This document shows, in pieces, positions 1-9,598 of a DNA stretch of 64,000 nt. A model generated the notes under the pieces. It was given only the letters and a program-made list of their open reading frames with translations, was not told where the DNA came from and searched no databases. This DNA comes from an uncultured Phocaeicola sp. (lineage in GTDB: Bacteria > Bacteroidota > Bacteroidia > Bacteroidales > Bacteroidaceae), in assembly GCA_947581855.1 (NCBI GenBank), contig CANPVZ010000018.1, positions 1-64,000 of the forward strand, in the 5' to 3' direction. A program made the position numbers and the translations under genes. The first letter of the stretch is position 1. Every line of letters starts with the position of its first letter.

Positions 1-41
1 GTCAAACCTTATTTTCGGGGCAATATCTAAAGATACAAAAA

Positions 42-83
42 AGCCAACTAATTCGCAATACTTTGAGCTTGAATTAGCTGGCT
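42..83 (-). terminator. Hairpin terminator, minus strand
   Basis: A 13-base inverted repeat (42-54 with 71-83, one mismatch) is followed on the minus strand by a run of six T. It lies about 285 bases beyond the typA stop, so it could end the typA transcript. The rest of 1-367 holds only the hairpin at 219-267 and no gene. Confidence 0.6.
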
Positions 84-218
84 AATTTTATAATATTTCC
101 TGAATGTCCCTGTTTTATATAGGGGCGAAGTAAGACCTCAATATAAGAAGGATAATGCTTTCAGATATAAGAATGAGTCTGCCTTATTTATGATTGGTAG
201 GTAAATATAGAATATAAT

Positions 219-267
219 AATCCCCTTGCTTAAGCCTCAAATTGTATGAGATTTGAACAAGGGGATT
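219..267. repeat. Inverted repeat with AATCCCCTTG arms, likely terminator
   Basis: Perfect 10-base arms AATCCCCTTG (219-228) and CAAGGGGATT (258-267) enclose a second short pairing (TCAAAT with ATTTGA). It lies about 100 bases after the typA stop, and on the minus strand an AT-rich tract follows. A hairpin with the same arms and a similar AGCCT segment is at 20415-20471, so this belongs to a small repeated family. Confidence 0.6.
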
Positions 268-367
268 GTTGCAATGATTATCAAATCGGTCTTTTTGTGA
301 ACTTTACTTTCCGGAAAAAGGCCTGAAGTCCTTATTGAGACCGGAGAGTATAGTATGCCGTATGGTG

Positions 368-2167
368 TTAGTTACGGTTGGCACGCTTACGCTCATTCTC
401 GTCCAGAATAACCTTGCGCATACGCATGCTTTTCGGTGTAACCTCTACATATTCGTCTTCTTTAATGTATTCCAACGCCTCTTCCAAAGAGAAGATAACC
501 GGAGGAATTATACGCGCCTTGTCGTCGGAACCGGAAGCACGCATATTGGTCAGTTTCTTCGATTTGGTAACGTTTACTACCAAGTCGTTTTCGTGAACGT
601 GTTCACCTACAACCTGTCCGGCATACACCTCATCTTGCGGATAGATAAAGAACTTGCCTCTGTCCTGCAACTTGTCAATGGCGTAGGCAAAAGCCGTTCC
701 GCCTTCCATGGCAATGATGGAACCGTTGGTACGGCGGTCGATGTCGCCTTTGTACGGTTGGTATTCTTTAAAACGGTGTGCCATGATGGCTTCTCCTTGT
801 GAAGCGGTCAGTACATTGGTACGTAGACCGATAATACCACGGGAAGGAATGTTGAATTCAATGTTCACCCGATCACCCTGTGTTTCCATAGAGACCATCT
901 CGCCTTTACGACGGGTTACCATATCAATCATTTTACTTGAGAATTCTTCGGGCACGCTGATTGTTAATTCTTCAATCGGCTCACATCTTACTCCGTCAAT
1001 CTCTTTAAAGATAACCTGTGGCTGCCCTACTTGCAGTTCGTAACCTTCGCGGCGCATGGTTTCAATCAATACGGAGAGGTGCAGCACACCACGTCCCGAT
1101 ACAACCCATTTACCGTCTTCTTCACTTTTGCGAACCCGTAATGCCAGATTCTTGTCTAGCTCTTTGGTAAGACGTTCCTGAATGTGGCGCGAAGTCACAT
1201 ACTTGCCTTCTTTTCCGAAGAACGGGGAATCGTTGATAGCGAAAAGCATGCTCATGGTAGGCTCGTCGATAGCGATAGGTGGAAGAGGTTCCGGATTTTC
1301 GAAGTCACAGATAGTATCGCCGATTTCGAATCCTTCAATACCTACAATGGCACAGATGTCACCCGAAGATACGGAAGTGGTTTTTTTACGTCCCAAACCT
1401 TCAAAAGTATGAAGTTCTTTAATTTTAGTTTTTATTTGTGTGCCGTCACGGCGCGCTAAGGTTACATTCATCCCTTCGGTTAGTGTACCGCGATGTACGC
1501 GTCCCACTGCGATACGTCCCGTGTAAGACGAAAAATCGAGTGAAGTAATCAGCATTTGCGGCGTACCTTCCAGTTGTTTCGGAGCCGGAATATATTTAAC
1601 GATAGCGTCCAATAGCGGAGTAATGGTATCGGTAGGAGTCTTCCAGCTCTCGCCCATCCAGTTATTCTTGGCCGAGCCGTAAAGCACGGGGAAGTCGAGC
1701 TGGTCTTCCGTAGCATTGAGGCTGAACATCAGGTCGAACACCATTTCGTACACCTCTTCGGGACGGCAGTTCGGCTTATCTACCTTATTCACTACAACAA
1801 TCGGTTTCAGTCCGATTTGCAAAGCTTTTTGAAGCACAAAACGCGTTTGTGGCATCGGTCCTTCGAAAGCGTCTACCAGAAGGATACATCCGTCGGCCAT
1901 GTTCAGCACCCGTTCCACTTCACCGCCGAAGTCGGCGTGTCCCGGGGTATCTATAATATTGATTTTTGTATCTTTATAATTAATGGAAACGTTTTTTGAA
2001 AGGATCGTTATACCTCGTTCACGTTCCAAATCGTTGTTATCCAAAACTAAATCTCCGTTTGTCTGGTCGTTCCGGAATAAATGTCCGGCCAGCATCATCT
2101 TGTCGACAAGTGTTGTTTTCCCGTGGTCGACGTGTGCAATGATTGCAATGTTTCTAATATTCTGCAT
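368..2167 (-). CDS. typA: Ribosome-associated GTPase TypA/BipA
   Basis: TypA/BipA is a translational GTPase of the EF-G/LepA superfamily that binds the 70S ribosome and helps 50S assembly and stress adaptation. At 599 residues it has the family length. Visible G-motifs are AHVDHGKTT (about 11-19), RERGITI (49-55), DTPGH (73-77) and NKVD (127-130), followed by EF-G-like and BipA C-terminal domains. An in-frame ATG at 2191 lies inside the likely -7 box (2189-2196), so the ATG at 2167 is chosen. The gene diverges from rpsO with a shared promoter region. It appears intact. Confidence 0.96.
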   Translation of the reverse strand: MQNIRNIAIIAHVDHGKTTLVDKMMLAGHLFRNDQTNGDLVLDNNDLERERGITILSKNVSINYKDTKINIIDTPGHADFGGEVERVLNMADGCILLVDAFEGPMPQTRFVLQKALQIGLKPIVVVNKVDKPNCRPEEVYEMVFDLMFSLNATEDQLDFPVLYGSAKNNWMGESWKTPTDTITPLLDAIVKYIPAPKQLEGTPQMLITSLDFSSYTGRIAVGRVHRGTLTEGMNVTLARRDGTQIKTKIKELHTFEGLGRKKTTSVSSGDICAIVGIEGFEIGDTICDFENPEPLPPIAIDEPTMSMLFAINDSPFFGKEGKYVTSRHIQERLTKELDKNLALRVRKSEEDGKWVVSGRGVLHLSVLIETMRREGYELQVGQPQVIFKEIDGVRCEPIEELTISVPEEFSSKMIDMVTRRKGEMVSMETQGDRVNIEFNIPSRGIIGLRTNVLTASQGEAIMAHRFKEYQPYKGDIDRRTNGSIIAMEGGTAFAYAIDKLQDRGKFFIYPQDEVYAGQVVGEHVHENDLVVNVTKSKKLTNMRASGSDDKARIIPPVIFSLEEALEYIKEDEYVEVTPKSMRMRKVILDENERKRANRN

Positions 2168-2188
2168 ACTATACCTATAATTTGGGCG

Positions 2189-2196
2189 CAAAGTTA
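2189..2196 (-). promoter_or_regulatory. typA promoter -7 box (TAACTTTG)
   Basis: On the minus strand this octamer matches the Bacteroides -7 consensus TAnnTTTG. It would start transcription about 15 bases before the typA ATG at 2167. No clear -33 TTG is seen. Confidence 0.5.
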
Positions 2197-2218
2197 CAAT
2201 AAAATATTTGAAAAAGCA

Positions 2219-2248
2219 TTGTGTATCAAAAAAGAATCTCTATCTTTG
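2219..2248 (+). promoter_or_regulatory. rpsO promoter, -33 and -7
   Basis: TTG at 2219-2221 and TATCTTTG at 2241-2248 are separated by 19 bases, matching the primary sigma (ABfr-type) Bacteroides promoter layout. The rpsO ATG follows 43 bases after the -7 box. Confidence 0.7.
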
Positions 2249-2290
2249 CAGCCGCTAAAGAAAGTTTAATATACAATTAATTAAAAAAGT

Positions 2291-2560
2291 ATGTATTTAG
2301 ATCCAGCAAAAAAGAAAGAAATCTTTGGACAATACGGAAAGTCTAACACTGATACCGGCTCACCTGAAGCTCAGATAGCATTGTTCTCATACCGTATTTC
2401 CCATTTGACGGAGCACTTGAAAGTGAACCGTAAAGATTATAGTACTGAAAGAGCTTTAACTACTCTGGTAGGAAAACGCCGTGCGTTGTTAAACTACCTG
2501 AAAGACCGTGATATCGAAAGATATCGTGCTATTGTGAAAGCTCTCGGTTTGCGTAAGTAA
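2291..2560 (+). CDS. rpsO: 30S ribosomal protein S15
   Basis: An 89-residue protein, the standard length for S15, which binds 16S rRNA helix 22 and the three-way junction during 30S assembly. Family signatures include the [11 protein letters not shown] and HLTEHLK segments and the RRALLNYLK segment near the C-terminus. It is monocistronic: its own promoter precedes it and a terminator follows 25 bases after the stop. Confidence 0.98.
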   Translation: MYLDPAKKKEIFGQYGKSNTDTGSPEAQIALFSYRISHLTEHLKVNRKDYSTERALTTLVGKRRALLNYLKDRDIERYRAIVKALGLRK

Positions 2561-2585
2561 TTTACGAAAGCTGAAAGGAATTATA

Positions 2586-2619
2586 AGCGTCGCCCATTTA
2601 GTTGGTGCGGCGCTTTTTT
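2586..2619 (+). terminator. rpsO terminator
   Basis: AGCGTCGC (2586-2593) pairs with GCGGCGCT (2607-2614, one G-U pair) and runs into a T-tract. Confidence 0.85.
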
Positions 2620-2903
2620 ATTGGTATCCGGTTCTGTCCCGTCGTTTCGAAACAAACGTCCGGTGGGTGTGCGATGCTTTTTCATTCAATGCTAATTATC
2701 GTTAGCCATATTCATTTTATTATTATAGTTCGTATCCGAAGATTTCTTTTGGCAGAATGAGTTTTTAAAGGTACTTTTCCTGCTGCGATAAGGTGAATAC
2801 GTCTCCCTTCTTTATTTGTGATGCGGTTGAAACGTGAGTTGTGATTTTTGTAATAAATCAATAAAAAACGAACAGATTATCAGCATTTCGGAAGAAAACT
2901 TGT

Positions 2904-2911
2904 TATCTTTG
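2904..2911 (+). promoter_or_regulatory. cysS promoter -7 box (TATCTTTG)
   Basis: Exact TAnnTTTG match 109 bases before the cysS ATG, leaving a leader of about 100 nt. Only a weak five-base pairing (GTCGC with GCGAC) was seen in the leader, and no clear riboswitch or T-box. The stretch 2620-2900 holds nothing recognisable. Confidence 0.6.
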
Positions 2912-3020
2912 CGGCAATAATAAATAAGGTATAGCTGTTTGTCGCCGCCAAGAGTGCGTCATGCGACGAAGGGTGTTACCTCTCTTTTTTATAAAGCTGG
3001 AAGTATAAATAATAAATAAT

Positions 3021-4496
3021 ATGGAACAAAAGTTGATTATTTACAATACATTGTCCCGCAAAAAGGAAGTGTTCGTGCCGTTGCATGCTCCGCATGTGGG
3101 TATGTACGTTTGTGGGCCCACTGTATACGGTGACGCTCATTTGGGGCATGCCCGCCCTGCCATAACTTTTGATTTGTTATTCCGTTACCTGACACATATC
3201 GGATACAAGGTACGTTACGTGCGTAATATCACTGATGTGGGTCATCTGGAGCATGATGCCGATGACGGAGAGGACAAGATTGCCAAGAAAGCCCGGTTGG
3301 AACAATTGGAACCGATGGAAGTGGTACAGTATTACCTCAACCGTTATCACAAGGCTATGGAGGCGCTGAATGTGTTGTCGCCCAGTATTGAACCGCACGC
3401 CTCGGGGCATATTATCGAACAGATAGAACTGGTACAGGAAATTCTCGATAACGGTTACGCCTATGTGAGCGAAGGCTCGGTGTATTTCGATGTGGAGAAG
3501 TATAATAAAGATCATCATTACGGCAAATTGTCGGGACGTAATCTGGATGACGTGCTGAACACTACACGTGAGTTGGACGGGCAACAGGAAAAACATAATC
3601 CGGCAGACTTCGCATTGTGGAAATCCGCTCAACCGGAGCATATTATGCGTTGGCCGAGTCCATGGAGCGACGGCTTCCCGGGTTGGCACTGCGAGTGTAC
3701 GGCAATGGGAAAGAAATATTTAGGCGCTCACTTCGATATTCACGGAGGCGGCATGGACTTGGTATTTCCTCATCATGAGTGCGAAATTGCGCAGAGCGTG
3801 GCATCGCAGGGGGATGACATGGTGCACTACTGGATGCACAACAATATGATTACCATCAACGGTACGAAGATGGGAAAGAGCTTGGGTAATTTCATTACGC
3901 TGGATGAGTTCTTTAACGGAACGCATAAATTGCTTACGCAGGCGTACAGCCCGATGACGATTCGTTTCTTCATTCTTCAGGCGCATTATCGCAGTACGGT
4001 AGACTTCAGCAATGAGGCGTTGCAGGCTGCAGAGAAAGGATTGGAGCGTTTGACCGAAGCGGTGAAAAATCTCGACCGCATTCAGCCGGCGGATACTTCT
4101 ACCGTGGATGTGAGAGGATTGCGTGAAAAATGTTACGAAGCTATGAACGATGACTTGAACTCGCCTATCGTGATTGCACATTTGTTCGAAGGGTGCCGTA
4201 TTATCAATACGTTACTGGACAAAAAAGCAACAATCAGTGTGGAGGATCTGGAGGAACTGAAGAGTGTATTCAACCTCTTTATGTTCGATATTCTGGGTCT
4301 GAAGGTAGAACATGCTTCGGATGAGGCTCGCGAAGAAGCATTTGGCAAGGTAGTGGATATGTTGCTGGAACAGCGTATGGTAGCCAAAGCAAATAAAGAT
4401 TGGGCTACTAGCGATAAAATTCGTAATGAGCTGACAGCTCTTGGTTTTGAAATTAAAGATACGAAAGATGGGGCGACATGGCGTTTGAATAAATAG
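3021..4496 (+). CDS. cysS: Cysteinyl-tRNA synthetase
   Basis: Class I aminoacyl-tRNA synthetase that charges tRNA-Cys in the cytoplasm. The 491-residue product has the zinc-binding Cys31 in CGPTVY, the HIGH-type motif HLGH at 40-43, and the KMSKS-type loop KMGKS at 283-287. A WHCECTAM segment supplies further zinc ligands, and a C-terminal DALR-like helical domain ends with the [12 protein letters not shown] segment typical of CysS. It stands alone, preceded by a -7 box and followed by a large inverted repeat. Confidence 0.98.
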   Translation: MEQKLIIYNTLSRKKEVFVPLHAPHVGMYVCGPTVYGDAHLGHARPAITFDLLFRYLTHIGYKVRYVRNITDVGHLEHDADDGEDKIAKKARLEQLEPMEVVQYYLNRYHKAMEALNVLSPSIEPHASGHIIEQIELVQEILDNGYAYVSEGSVYFDVEKYNKDHHYGKLSGRNLDDVLNTTRELDGQQEKHNPADFALWKSAQPEHIMRWPSPWSDGFPGWHCECTAMGKKYLGAHFDIHGGGMDLVFPHHECEIAQSVASQGDDMVHYWMHNNMITINGTKMGKSLGNFITLDEFFNGTHKLLTQAYSPMTIRFFILQAHYRSTVDFSNEALQAAEKGLERLTEAVKNLDRIQPADTSTVDVRGLREKCYEAMNDDLNSPIVIAHLFEGCRIINTLLDKKATISVEDLEELKSVFNLFMFDILGLKVEHASDEAREEAFGKVVDMLLEQRMVAKANKDWATSDKIRNELTALGFEIKDTKDGATWRLNK

Positions 4497-4534
4497 AGGT
4501 CGTTGTCTTCTATAGACAAATAAAATAGATAGTG

Positions 4535-4615
4535 CAGGCGCAAAGGGGATGCGAAGTATGCGGCATATTGGAAAGATGATTCCATGAGAGACGCATGAAT
4601 CGACCTTTGCGCCTG
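4535..4615. terminator. Large inverted repeat after cysS
   Basis: Perfect 12-base arms CAGGCGCAAAGG (4535-4546) and CCTTTGCGCCTG (4604-4615) enclose 57 bases. No strong T-tract follows, so it may be a transcript-end or processing structure rather than a simple intrinsic terminator. Confidence 0.5.
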
Positions 4616-4646
4616 TATTGCGTAAAGTCCCTATTCCCAGAGTGCT

Positions 4647-4734
4647 GACGTTGAACTGTCTACTTCATGACATTGAACTGTCTACCTTGTGACGTCGCGC
4701 TGTCTACGTTCCAACGTCGCGCCGTCTACCTCAC
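4647..4734. repeat. Tandem 22-bp repeat, four units
   Basis: Four consecutive units, each exactly 22 bp, start at 4647, 4669, 4691 and 4713. All share the core CTGTCTAC or CCGTCTAC. The copies are degenerate and have no unique spacers. The unit length is not a multiple of three and there is no open frame, so this is not coding. Confidence 0.85.
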
Positions 4735-4998
4735 GGGGTTGTAAATTATGAGTGACGAGGTTCCGAAATTTTTCTTTTTTTCTCTCTTCATACATTGATT
4801 ATGATTTTTATATAAATTTATTGTAGACGGATAATTTACTGTTTCCTTATTTAATCGAAACCCTTCAAGTCCTGTATGTGCGGATTGACGGTTGGTTGAT
4901 ACTTTCTTTTCGTTGCATATATCTTGATAGAGAAGCAGGACAGAAACCGTTATATTGTAAAAATCAATCTCTCTTTTTTATTAAATACTTCTAAATAA

Positions 4999-5029
4999 TT
5001 GTTATTCCATAACAAAAGCCATATCTTTG
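4999..5029 (+). promoter_or_regulatory. kduI promoter, -33 and -7
   Basis: TTG at 4999-5001 and TATCTTTG at 5022-5029 with a 20-base gap, 54 bases before the kduI ATG. The stretch from 4735 to here is AT-rich with no gene. Confidence 0.65.
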
Positions 5030-5083
5030 CTTACCCCATTAGGCGAATATTATATAATTAAATAATAAATAACATCTGAGAGT

Positions 5084-5926
5084 ATGAAAACAAATTATGA
5101 AATTCGTTATGCTGCGCATCCGGAAGATGCAAAAAGCTATGATACTGCAAGAATACGTCGCGACTTCCTTATTGAGAAAGTGTTTGCCGCCGACGAAGTA
5201 AATATGGTGTATTCCATGTACGACCGCATGGTAGTAGGTGGAGCAATGCCGGTAAATGAAGTGTTGAAACTGGAAGCTATCGATCCGTTAAAAGCTCCTT
5301 ATTTCACTACCCGTCGCGAAATCGGTATGTTCAATGTCGGCGGACCGGGTGTGGTGAAAGCTGGTGATGCCGTTTTCGAGTTGGATTATAAAGAGGCGCT
5401 TTATTTGGGTTCAGGCGACAGAGAGATTACTTTCGAAAGCAAGGATGCCAAGAATCCGGCGAAGTTCTACTTCAATTCTTGCACTGCCCATCGTAACTAT
5501 CCGGATAAAAAGGTGACCAAAGCGGATGCCGTAGTGGCTCACATGGGATCGCTCGAAGGCTCTAACGAACGGAACATTAATAAGATGATTGTAAACCAAG
5601 TGTTGCCTACTTGTCAAATACAGATGGGAATGACCGAACTGGCTCCGGGTTCTGTATGGAACACTATGCCGGCTCACGTACACAGCCGCCGTATGGAAGC
5701 TTATTTTTATTTCGAAGTACCCGAAGACCAGGCTGTTTGCCACTTCATGGGCGAAGTAGACGAAACCCGCCATTTGTGGATGAAAGGCGAACAGGCGGTT
5801 CTCTCTCCGGAATGGTCAATCCATAGCGCAGCCGCAACACATAACTATACTTTTATTTGGGGTATGGGTGGTGAAAACCTCGATTATGGAGATCAGGACT
5901 TTTCTTTGATTACCGATTTGAAGTAA
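5084..5926 (+). CDS. kduI: 5-keto-4-deoxyuronate isomerase
   Basis: KduI converts 5-keto-4-deoxyuronate (from unsaturated galacturonate released by pectate lyase) to 3-deoxy-D-glycero-2,5-hexodiulosonate in the cytoplasm. The 280-residue length and bicupin fold match the family. Zinc ligands of the E. coli enzyme are conserved: His198 and His200 in HVHSRRME, Glu205 and His247. It opens a kduI-kduD-DUF4861 operon next to a pectin-use locus, which supports the call. Confidence 0.97.
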   Translation: MKTNYEIRYAAHPEDAKSYDTARIRRDFLIEKVFAADEVNMVYSMYDRMVVGGAMPVNEVLKLEAIDPLKAPYFTTRREIGMFNVGGPGVVKAGDAVFELDYKEALYLGSGDREITFESKDAKNPAKFYFNSCTAHRNYPDKKVTKADAVVAHMGSLEGSNERNINKMIVNQVLPTCQIQMGMTELAPGSVWNTMPAHVHSRRMEAYFYFEVPEDQAVCHFMGEVDETRHLWMKGEQAVLSPEWSIHSAAATHNYTFIWGMGGENLDYGDQDFSLITDLK

Positions 5927-6099
5927 TCTCTTTGAGAGGGTCATTTCTCTCTCTTATGCTCTAAGTTTGACAATAGTGCATAATAGGGTGGAGAAAAATA
6001 GCTCTCAACTGAATGGCTCTATGGCAAAGGAATGTATATCCGTACAAGTCTTCATAGAGTAATCGATTAAAATGTTGAATTATTATAATATAAAGAATT

Positions 6100-6903
6100 A
6101 TGAATCCTTATTTGAATTTTTCATTGGAAGGTAAAGTTGCCCTTGTAACAGGAGCATCTTACGGTATTGGTTTTGCTATCGCTTCGGCTTATGCCGAACA
6201 AGGCGCTACCATTTGTTTTAATGATATCAATCAAGAACTGGTCGACAAAGGTATGGCGGCTTACGAAGCTAAAGGTATCAAAGCGCACGGGTATGTGTGC
6301 GATGTAACCGACGAACCTGCCGTACAGGCGATGGTGGCTACCATTGAAAAAGAAGTAGGTACTATTGATATTCTGGTAAACAATGCCGGAATCATCCGTC
6401 GAGTTCCAATGCACGAAATGGAAGCTGCCGATTTCCGCAAGGTTATCGATATCGACCTCAACGCTCCATTTATCGTTTCGAAAGCAGTGTTGCCGGCCAT
6501 GATGAAAAAAGGACATGGAAAAATTATCAATATCTGTTCCATGATGTCTGAGCTGGGTCGTGAAACCGTATCGGCATACGCTGCCGCAAAAGGCGGTCTG
6601 AAGATGCTTACCCGTAACATCTGTTCGGAATATGGCGAATACAATATCCAGTGTAATGGCATCGGTCCGGGTTACATTGCTACTCCGCAGACCGCTCCGT
6701 TGCGTGAGCCGCAGCCCGATGGTTCGCGTCATCCGTTCGACTCGTTTATCTGCGCTAAAACTCCTGCCGGACGTTGGTTACAACCTGAAGAACTGACCGG
6801 TCCTGCTGTGTTCCTCGCTTCGGAAGCATCCAATGCGGTAAACGGACATATCCTTTACGTAGATGGCGGTATCTTGGCTTATATCGGTAAACAACCTAAA
6901 TAA
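6100..6903 (+). CDS. kduD: 2-dehydro-3-deoxy-D-gluconate 5-dehydrogenase
   Basis: Short-chain dehydrogenase that reduces the KduI product to 2-keto-3-deoxygluconate with NAD(P)H. The 267 residues include the Rossmann motif TGASYGIG (18-25), NNAG (94-97), and the catalytic YxxxK at Tyr160/Lys164 with an upstream Ser in NICSMMSE. It follows kduI by 173 bases with no terminator and precedes the DUF4861 gene by nine bases, so the three are probably cotranscribed. KDG kinase and aldolase are not in the window. Confidence 0.93.
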   Translation: MNPYLNFSLEGKVALVTGASYGIGFAIASAYAEQGATICFNDINQELVDKGMAAYEAKGIKAHGYVCDVTDEPAVQAMVATIEKEVGTIDILVNNAGIIRRVPMHEMEAADFRKVIDIDLNAPFIVSKAVLPAMMKKGHGKIINICSMMSELGRETVSAYAAAKGGLKMLTRNICSEYGEYNIQCNGIGPGYIATPQTAPLREPQPDGSRHPFDSFICAKTPAGRWLQPEELTGPAVFLASEASNAVNGHILYVDGGILAYIGKQPK

Positions 6904-6912
6904 TAGCGAGCG

Positions 6913-8157
6913 ATGAAAAAGTGCTTTATATGGGTAGCCGCTTTGTTGATGATATGTGCTTGTTCACAGAAACAAGCGGTTACGGTTACCATTGCAAACT
7001 CTACGGATTTAAACCGGACGGATGAAATGGTGGAAGTGGCGATGGACGATTTGACTCAGAAACTTCAATTGGCAGATACGGTCGAAGTAGTCGTTTTGGA
7101 TCCGAATGGTCAACAAGTCCCTTCGCAGGTTACAAGTGACGGGAAACTGATTTTCCCTGCTACCGTAGGAGCGAATGCTTCGGTAGATTACACTATTCAG
7201 GCAGGAAATCCTGTTACTGTAGAAACCAGCGCTTGCGGACGTCAATATCCTGAACGGGTGGACGACATTGCTTGGGAAAATGACAAAGTGGCTTTCCGTA
7301 CGTACGGTCCCGCTTTGCAGGCTACCGGCGAACGTGCTTTCGGTTATGACGTATGGGCGAAGAATGTACCGGAAATGGTAGTAGAAGCTCGGTATGCAAG
7401 TGAATTGAATCCCGAAACCATGAAGAAGATTGCCGAACTGAGAAAGACAGACCCGAAGGCTGCGGATGAACTCTATAAGTCGGTAAGTTACCATGTGGAT
7501 CATGGAAACGGTTTGGACTGTTATAAAGTAGGACCTACGTTGGGCGGTGGAACGGCAGCATTAATGGATGCTACGGGAGCTATTGTCTATCCATATTGTT
7601 ATAAGGATTTTGAAATTCTAGATAACGGTCCGCTTCGTTTCAAAGTGAAATTGGTATATAACCCGATGGTAGTAAATGGTGATTCGAATGTGGTGGAAAC
7701 ACGCGTCCTTTCATTGGACAAAGGTTCGCATCTGAACAAGACGGTTATCTCTTATCAGAATCTGAACGATGTGACTCCGGTTGCAGCCGGTTTGGTTATC
7801 CATCCGGAAAACCCTGAAGCATATAAGGCCGAAGCTGACAAAGGTTACATTGCTTATCAGGATTTGACGGACAATGTTAACAACAACAATGGTGAAATTT
7901 ATGTAGGCGCCGTATTCCCAGCTCCGGTAAAAGAGGCGAAACCTGTGCTTTTCTCAGAGAAAGAGAGCAAGGAATTGCGTGGCGGAGCTACCGGACATGT
8001 GTTGGCGATAAGTGATTACAATCCGAATTCTGAATATGTTTATTACTGGGGGTCGGGCTGGAGCAAAGCCGGCATGGATTCAATGGATAAGTGGACTGAG
8101 TATTTGAGTGAATATGCTCAGAATGTTCGCAATCCGTTAACTGTGACGATAAAGTAA
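6913..8157 (+). CDS. DUF4861 family lipoprotein
   Basis: A 414-residue exported lipoprotein: hydrophobic signal ending in MICACS with lipobox Cys, then a beta-rich domain resembling DUF4861 (PF16153). It starts nine bases after kduD and its stop is followed by a terminator at 8326-8373, so it is the last gene of the kdu operon. An extracytoplasmic protein inside an operon of cytoplasmic uronate enzymes suggests it handles a pectic oligosaccharide, but no catalytic motif is recognised and its reaction is unknown. Confidence 0.75.
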   Translation: MKKCFIWVAALLMICACSQKQAVTVTIANSTDLNRTDEMVEVAMDDLTQKLQLADTVEVVVLDPNGQQVPSQVTSDGKLIFPATVGANASVDYTIQAGNPVTVETSACGRQYPERVDDIAWENDKVAFRTYGPALQATGERAFGYDVWAKNVPEMVVEARYASELNPETMKKIAELRKTDPKAADELYKSVSYHVDHGNGLDCYKVGPTLGGGTAALMDATGAIVYPYCYKDFEILDNGPLRFKVKLVYNPMVVNGDSNVVETRVLSLDKGSHLNKTVISYQNLNDVTPVAAGLVIHPENPEAYKAEADKGYIAYQDLTDNVNNNNGEIYVGAVFPAPVKEAKPVLFSEKESKELRGGATGHVLAISDYNPNSEYVYYWGSGWSKAGMDSMDKWTEYLSEYAQNVRNPLTVTIK

Positions 8158-8266
8158 GGACCTTATCTGAAACGGACAAAAGCTGTTTCATACAGCCATC
8201 AAAGATGTAAGGCCTCTAAAGATGAAACGCCTAACGAGCGTTATAAATTTGAAAGGTTGTCATCAT

Positions 8267-8371
8267 TCAATTTTAGAGAAGTTCAACTTTTTCATCTGAA
8301 ATCTGGCCATCTTTTATTGACCATGAAAAGAGCCGTATCATTACTCGAGAACAGAGTTTGATACGGCTCTT
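8267..8371 (-). repeat. 105-bp hairpin-plus-tail element, copy A
   Basis: Read on the minus strand, a hairpin with AAGAGCC arms is followed by a conserved tail containing GATTTCAGATGAAAA and ending in AAATTGA. A second copy of the same length is at 53044-53148. The hairpin parts differ at about 6 of 47 positions, and the tail keeps its landmarks with one gap on each side. The remainder of 8158-8513 holds no gene. Confidence 0.75.
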
Positions 8372-8373
8372 TT
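8326..8373. terminator. Bidirectional terminator between DUF4861 and DUF2807 genes
   Basis: A perfect 15-base inverted repeat (8326-8340 with 8359-8373) has A-runs on one side and T-runs on the other. It can therefore end both the kdu operon and the convergent DUF2807 gene. It forms the hairpin of repeat element copy A. Confidence 0.85.
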
Positions 8374-8513
8374 ATATTTGTCGGTTATAATCCTACTTGA
8401 TAAAGTGAACATGGAGTTTCGCTTTATTCGGGAATCTGGCGAATATCTGTCATTTCAGCCTTCCTATATATTCGGCAACCATAAAGGTGGAACATGATGA
8501 TACCGGAGCTTTT

Positions 8514-9260
8514 TTATTTATGTTTCACTTTTCCAATATTACCTTTATGAATATCCTTTATAGCAGGATTACCGTAGTAAATAACATCTCCCACGCCGCC
8601 GGTATTGATATTTAATTCTTCTACAGCATGACAGATCACGTCTCCCACTCCGGAATGTTTTACCGTGAGAGAGGAAACCAGCATTTTTTTTGCATTGATG
8701 TCTCCTACGGCATTGCTTTTATACCAAGCAGATTGAGATTTCCCTTTAAGATTTATGTCGCCTACTCCGAAATGAGTGACTTTAAGCTGTTTGCAGGTTA
8801 GGTCTTCGCAATGTATGTCGCCTACTCCACTTAATCTAAGGGTAAGAGTGTCGAATGTCGCTTTATCCTCAATCGTTATATCACCCACACCGTTTTGAGT
8901 GATGTTCGTTAAGTCCGGAACCGATATATGAATGGTTATGTGTTTGTTGCCTATCTTTTGAATGGTGCTTTTCCTGGAGTTTTCGGCTTTAAGATAAAGA
9001 GTGTTGTCTTTTACAAAGATTTTTAAAGAGGGGAGAAGGTTATCGGGTGCATAAGCGCTTACAGAGAATTCTTCGGACTGAACGATGTACACTTTTGCAG
9101 AGAGATTGGAATTGATTTGCTGGAAGAACCCTGTGTCATAATCTTTGGTGATATAATTCTTGCTGACTCTAACAGACTTTTGTGAAGAAATGAAGTGGCA
9201 ACTATGTAATGAAAGAGTGGTGAATACCAGTAGCATAGATAAATAAATACTTTTTTTCAT
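8514..9260 (-). CDS. DUF2807 (GIN-domain) lipoprotein
   Basis: A 248-residue exported protein with lipobox Cys21 (SLHSC). The body is a repetitive right-handed beta-structure in which GVGDI or GVGDV recurs every 20 to 25 residues, a hallmark of the DUF2807/head-GIN family of auto-transporter-adhesin-like proteins. Function in Bacteroidetes is not established; surface or periplasmic location is inferred from the signal. It converges on the kdu operon and is transcribed away from susC. Confidence 0.85.
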   Translation of the reverse strand: MKKSIYLSMLLVFTTLSLHSCHFISSQKSVRVSKNYITKDYDTGFFQQINSNLSAKVYIVQSEEFSVSAYAPDNLLPSLKIFVKDNTLYLKAENSRKSTIQKIGNKHITIHISVPDLTNITQNGVGDITIEDKATFDTLTLRLSGVGDIHCEDLTCKQLKVTHFGVGDINLKGKSQSAWYKSNAVGDINAKKMLVSSLTVKHSGVGDVICHAVEELNINTGGVGDVIYYGNPAIKDIHKGNIGKVKHK

Positions 9261-9598
9261 ATGTATATAGATTGAAGGATTAACACGCTTTATTTATTTA
9301 GACGGGTTAAAGTAGGAAAAAGTTGCATTAGTTCATCAAAATAGAAAATAATATTTCATGTTACAGTCCGGTTAAGGCTATCAGAACTTCTGTGGTGCTT
9401 CGGTAGAGAAGCATAATTTGAGTAATGAAATTAAGTTGGAACGTTTAATTATGCTAAAAGTGCACTTATGGTGTTAACAAGTTACAACAAAAGAGCCTGA
9501 AATGTTGTAGCAATAAATAAAAAAGTGTTATTTCGTTTATATAAATCCTGTTAATATCAGGATAACGTATAATTATTACTATAAAAAACACGAGTCTT
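9261..9598. other. Divergent intergenic region before susC
   Basis: It separates the DUF2807 gene from susC. The only structure noted is a short inverted repeat ATCCTG (9545-9550) with CAGGAT (9558-9563), about 40 bases before the susC ATG, which could be an operator or leader hairpin. No TAnnTTTG box is evident. Confidence 0.35.
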
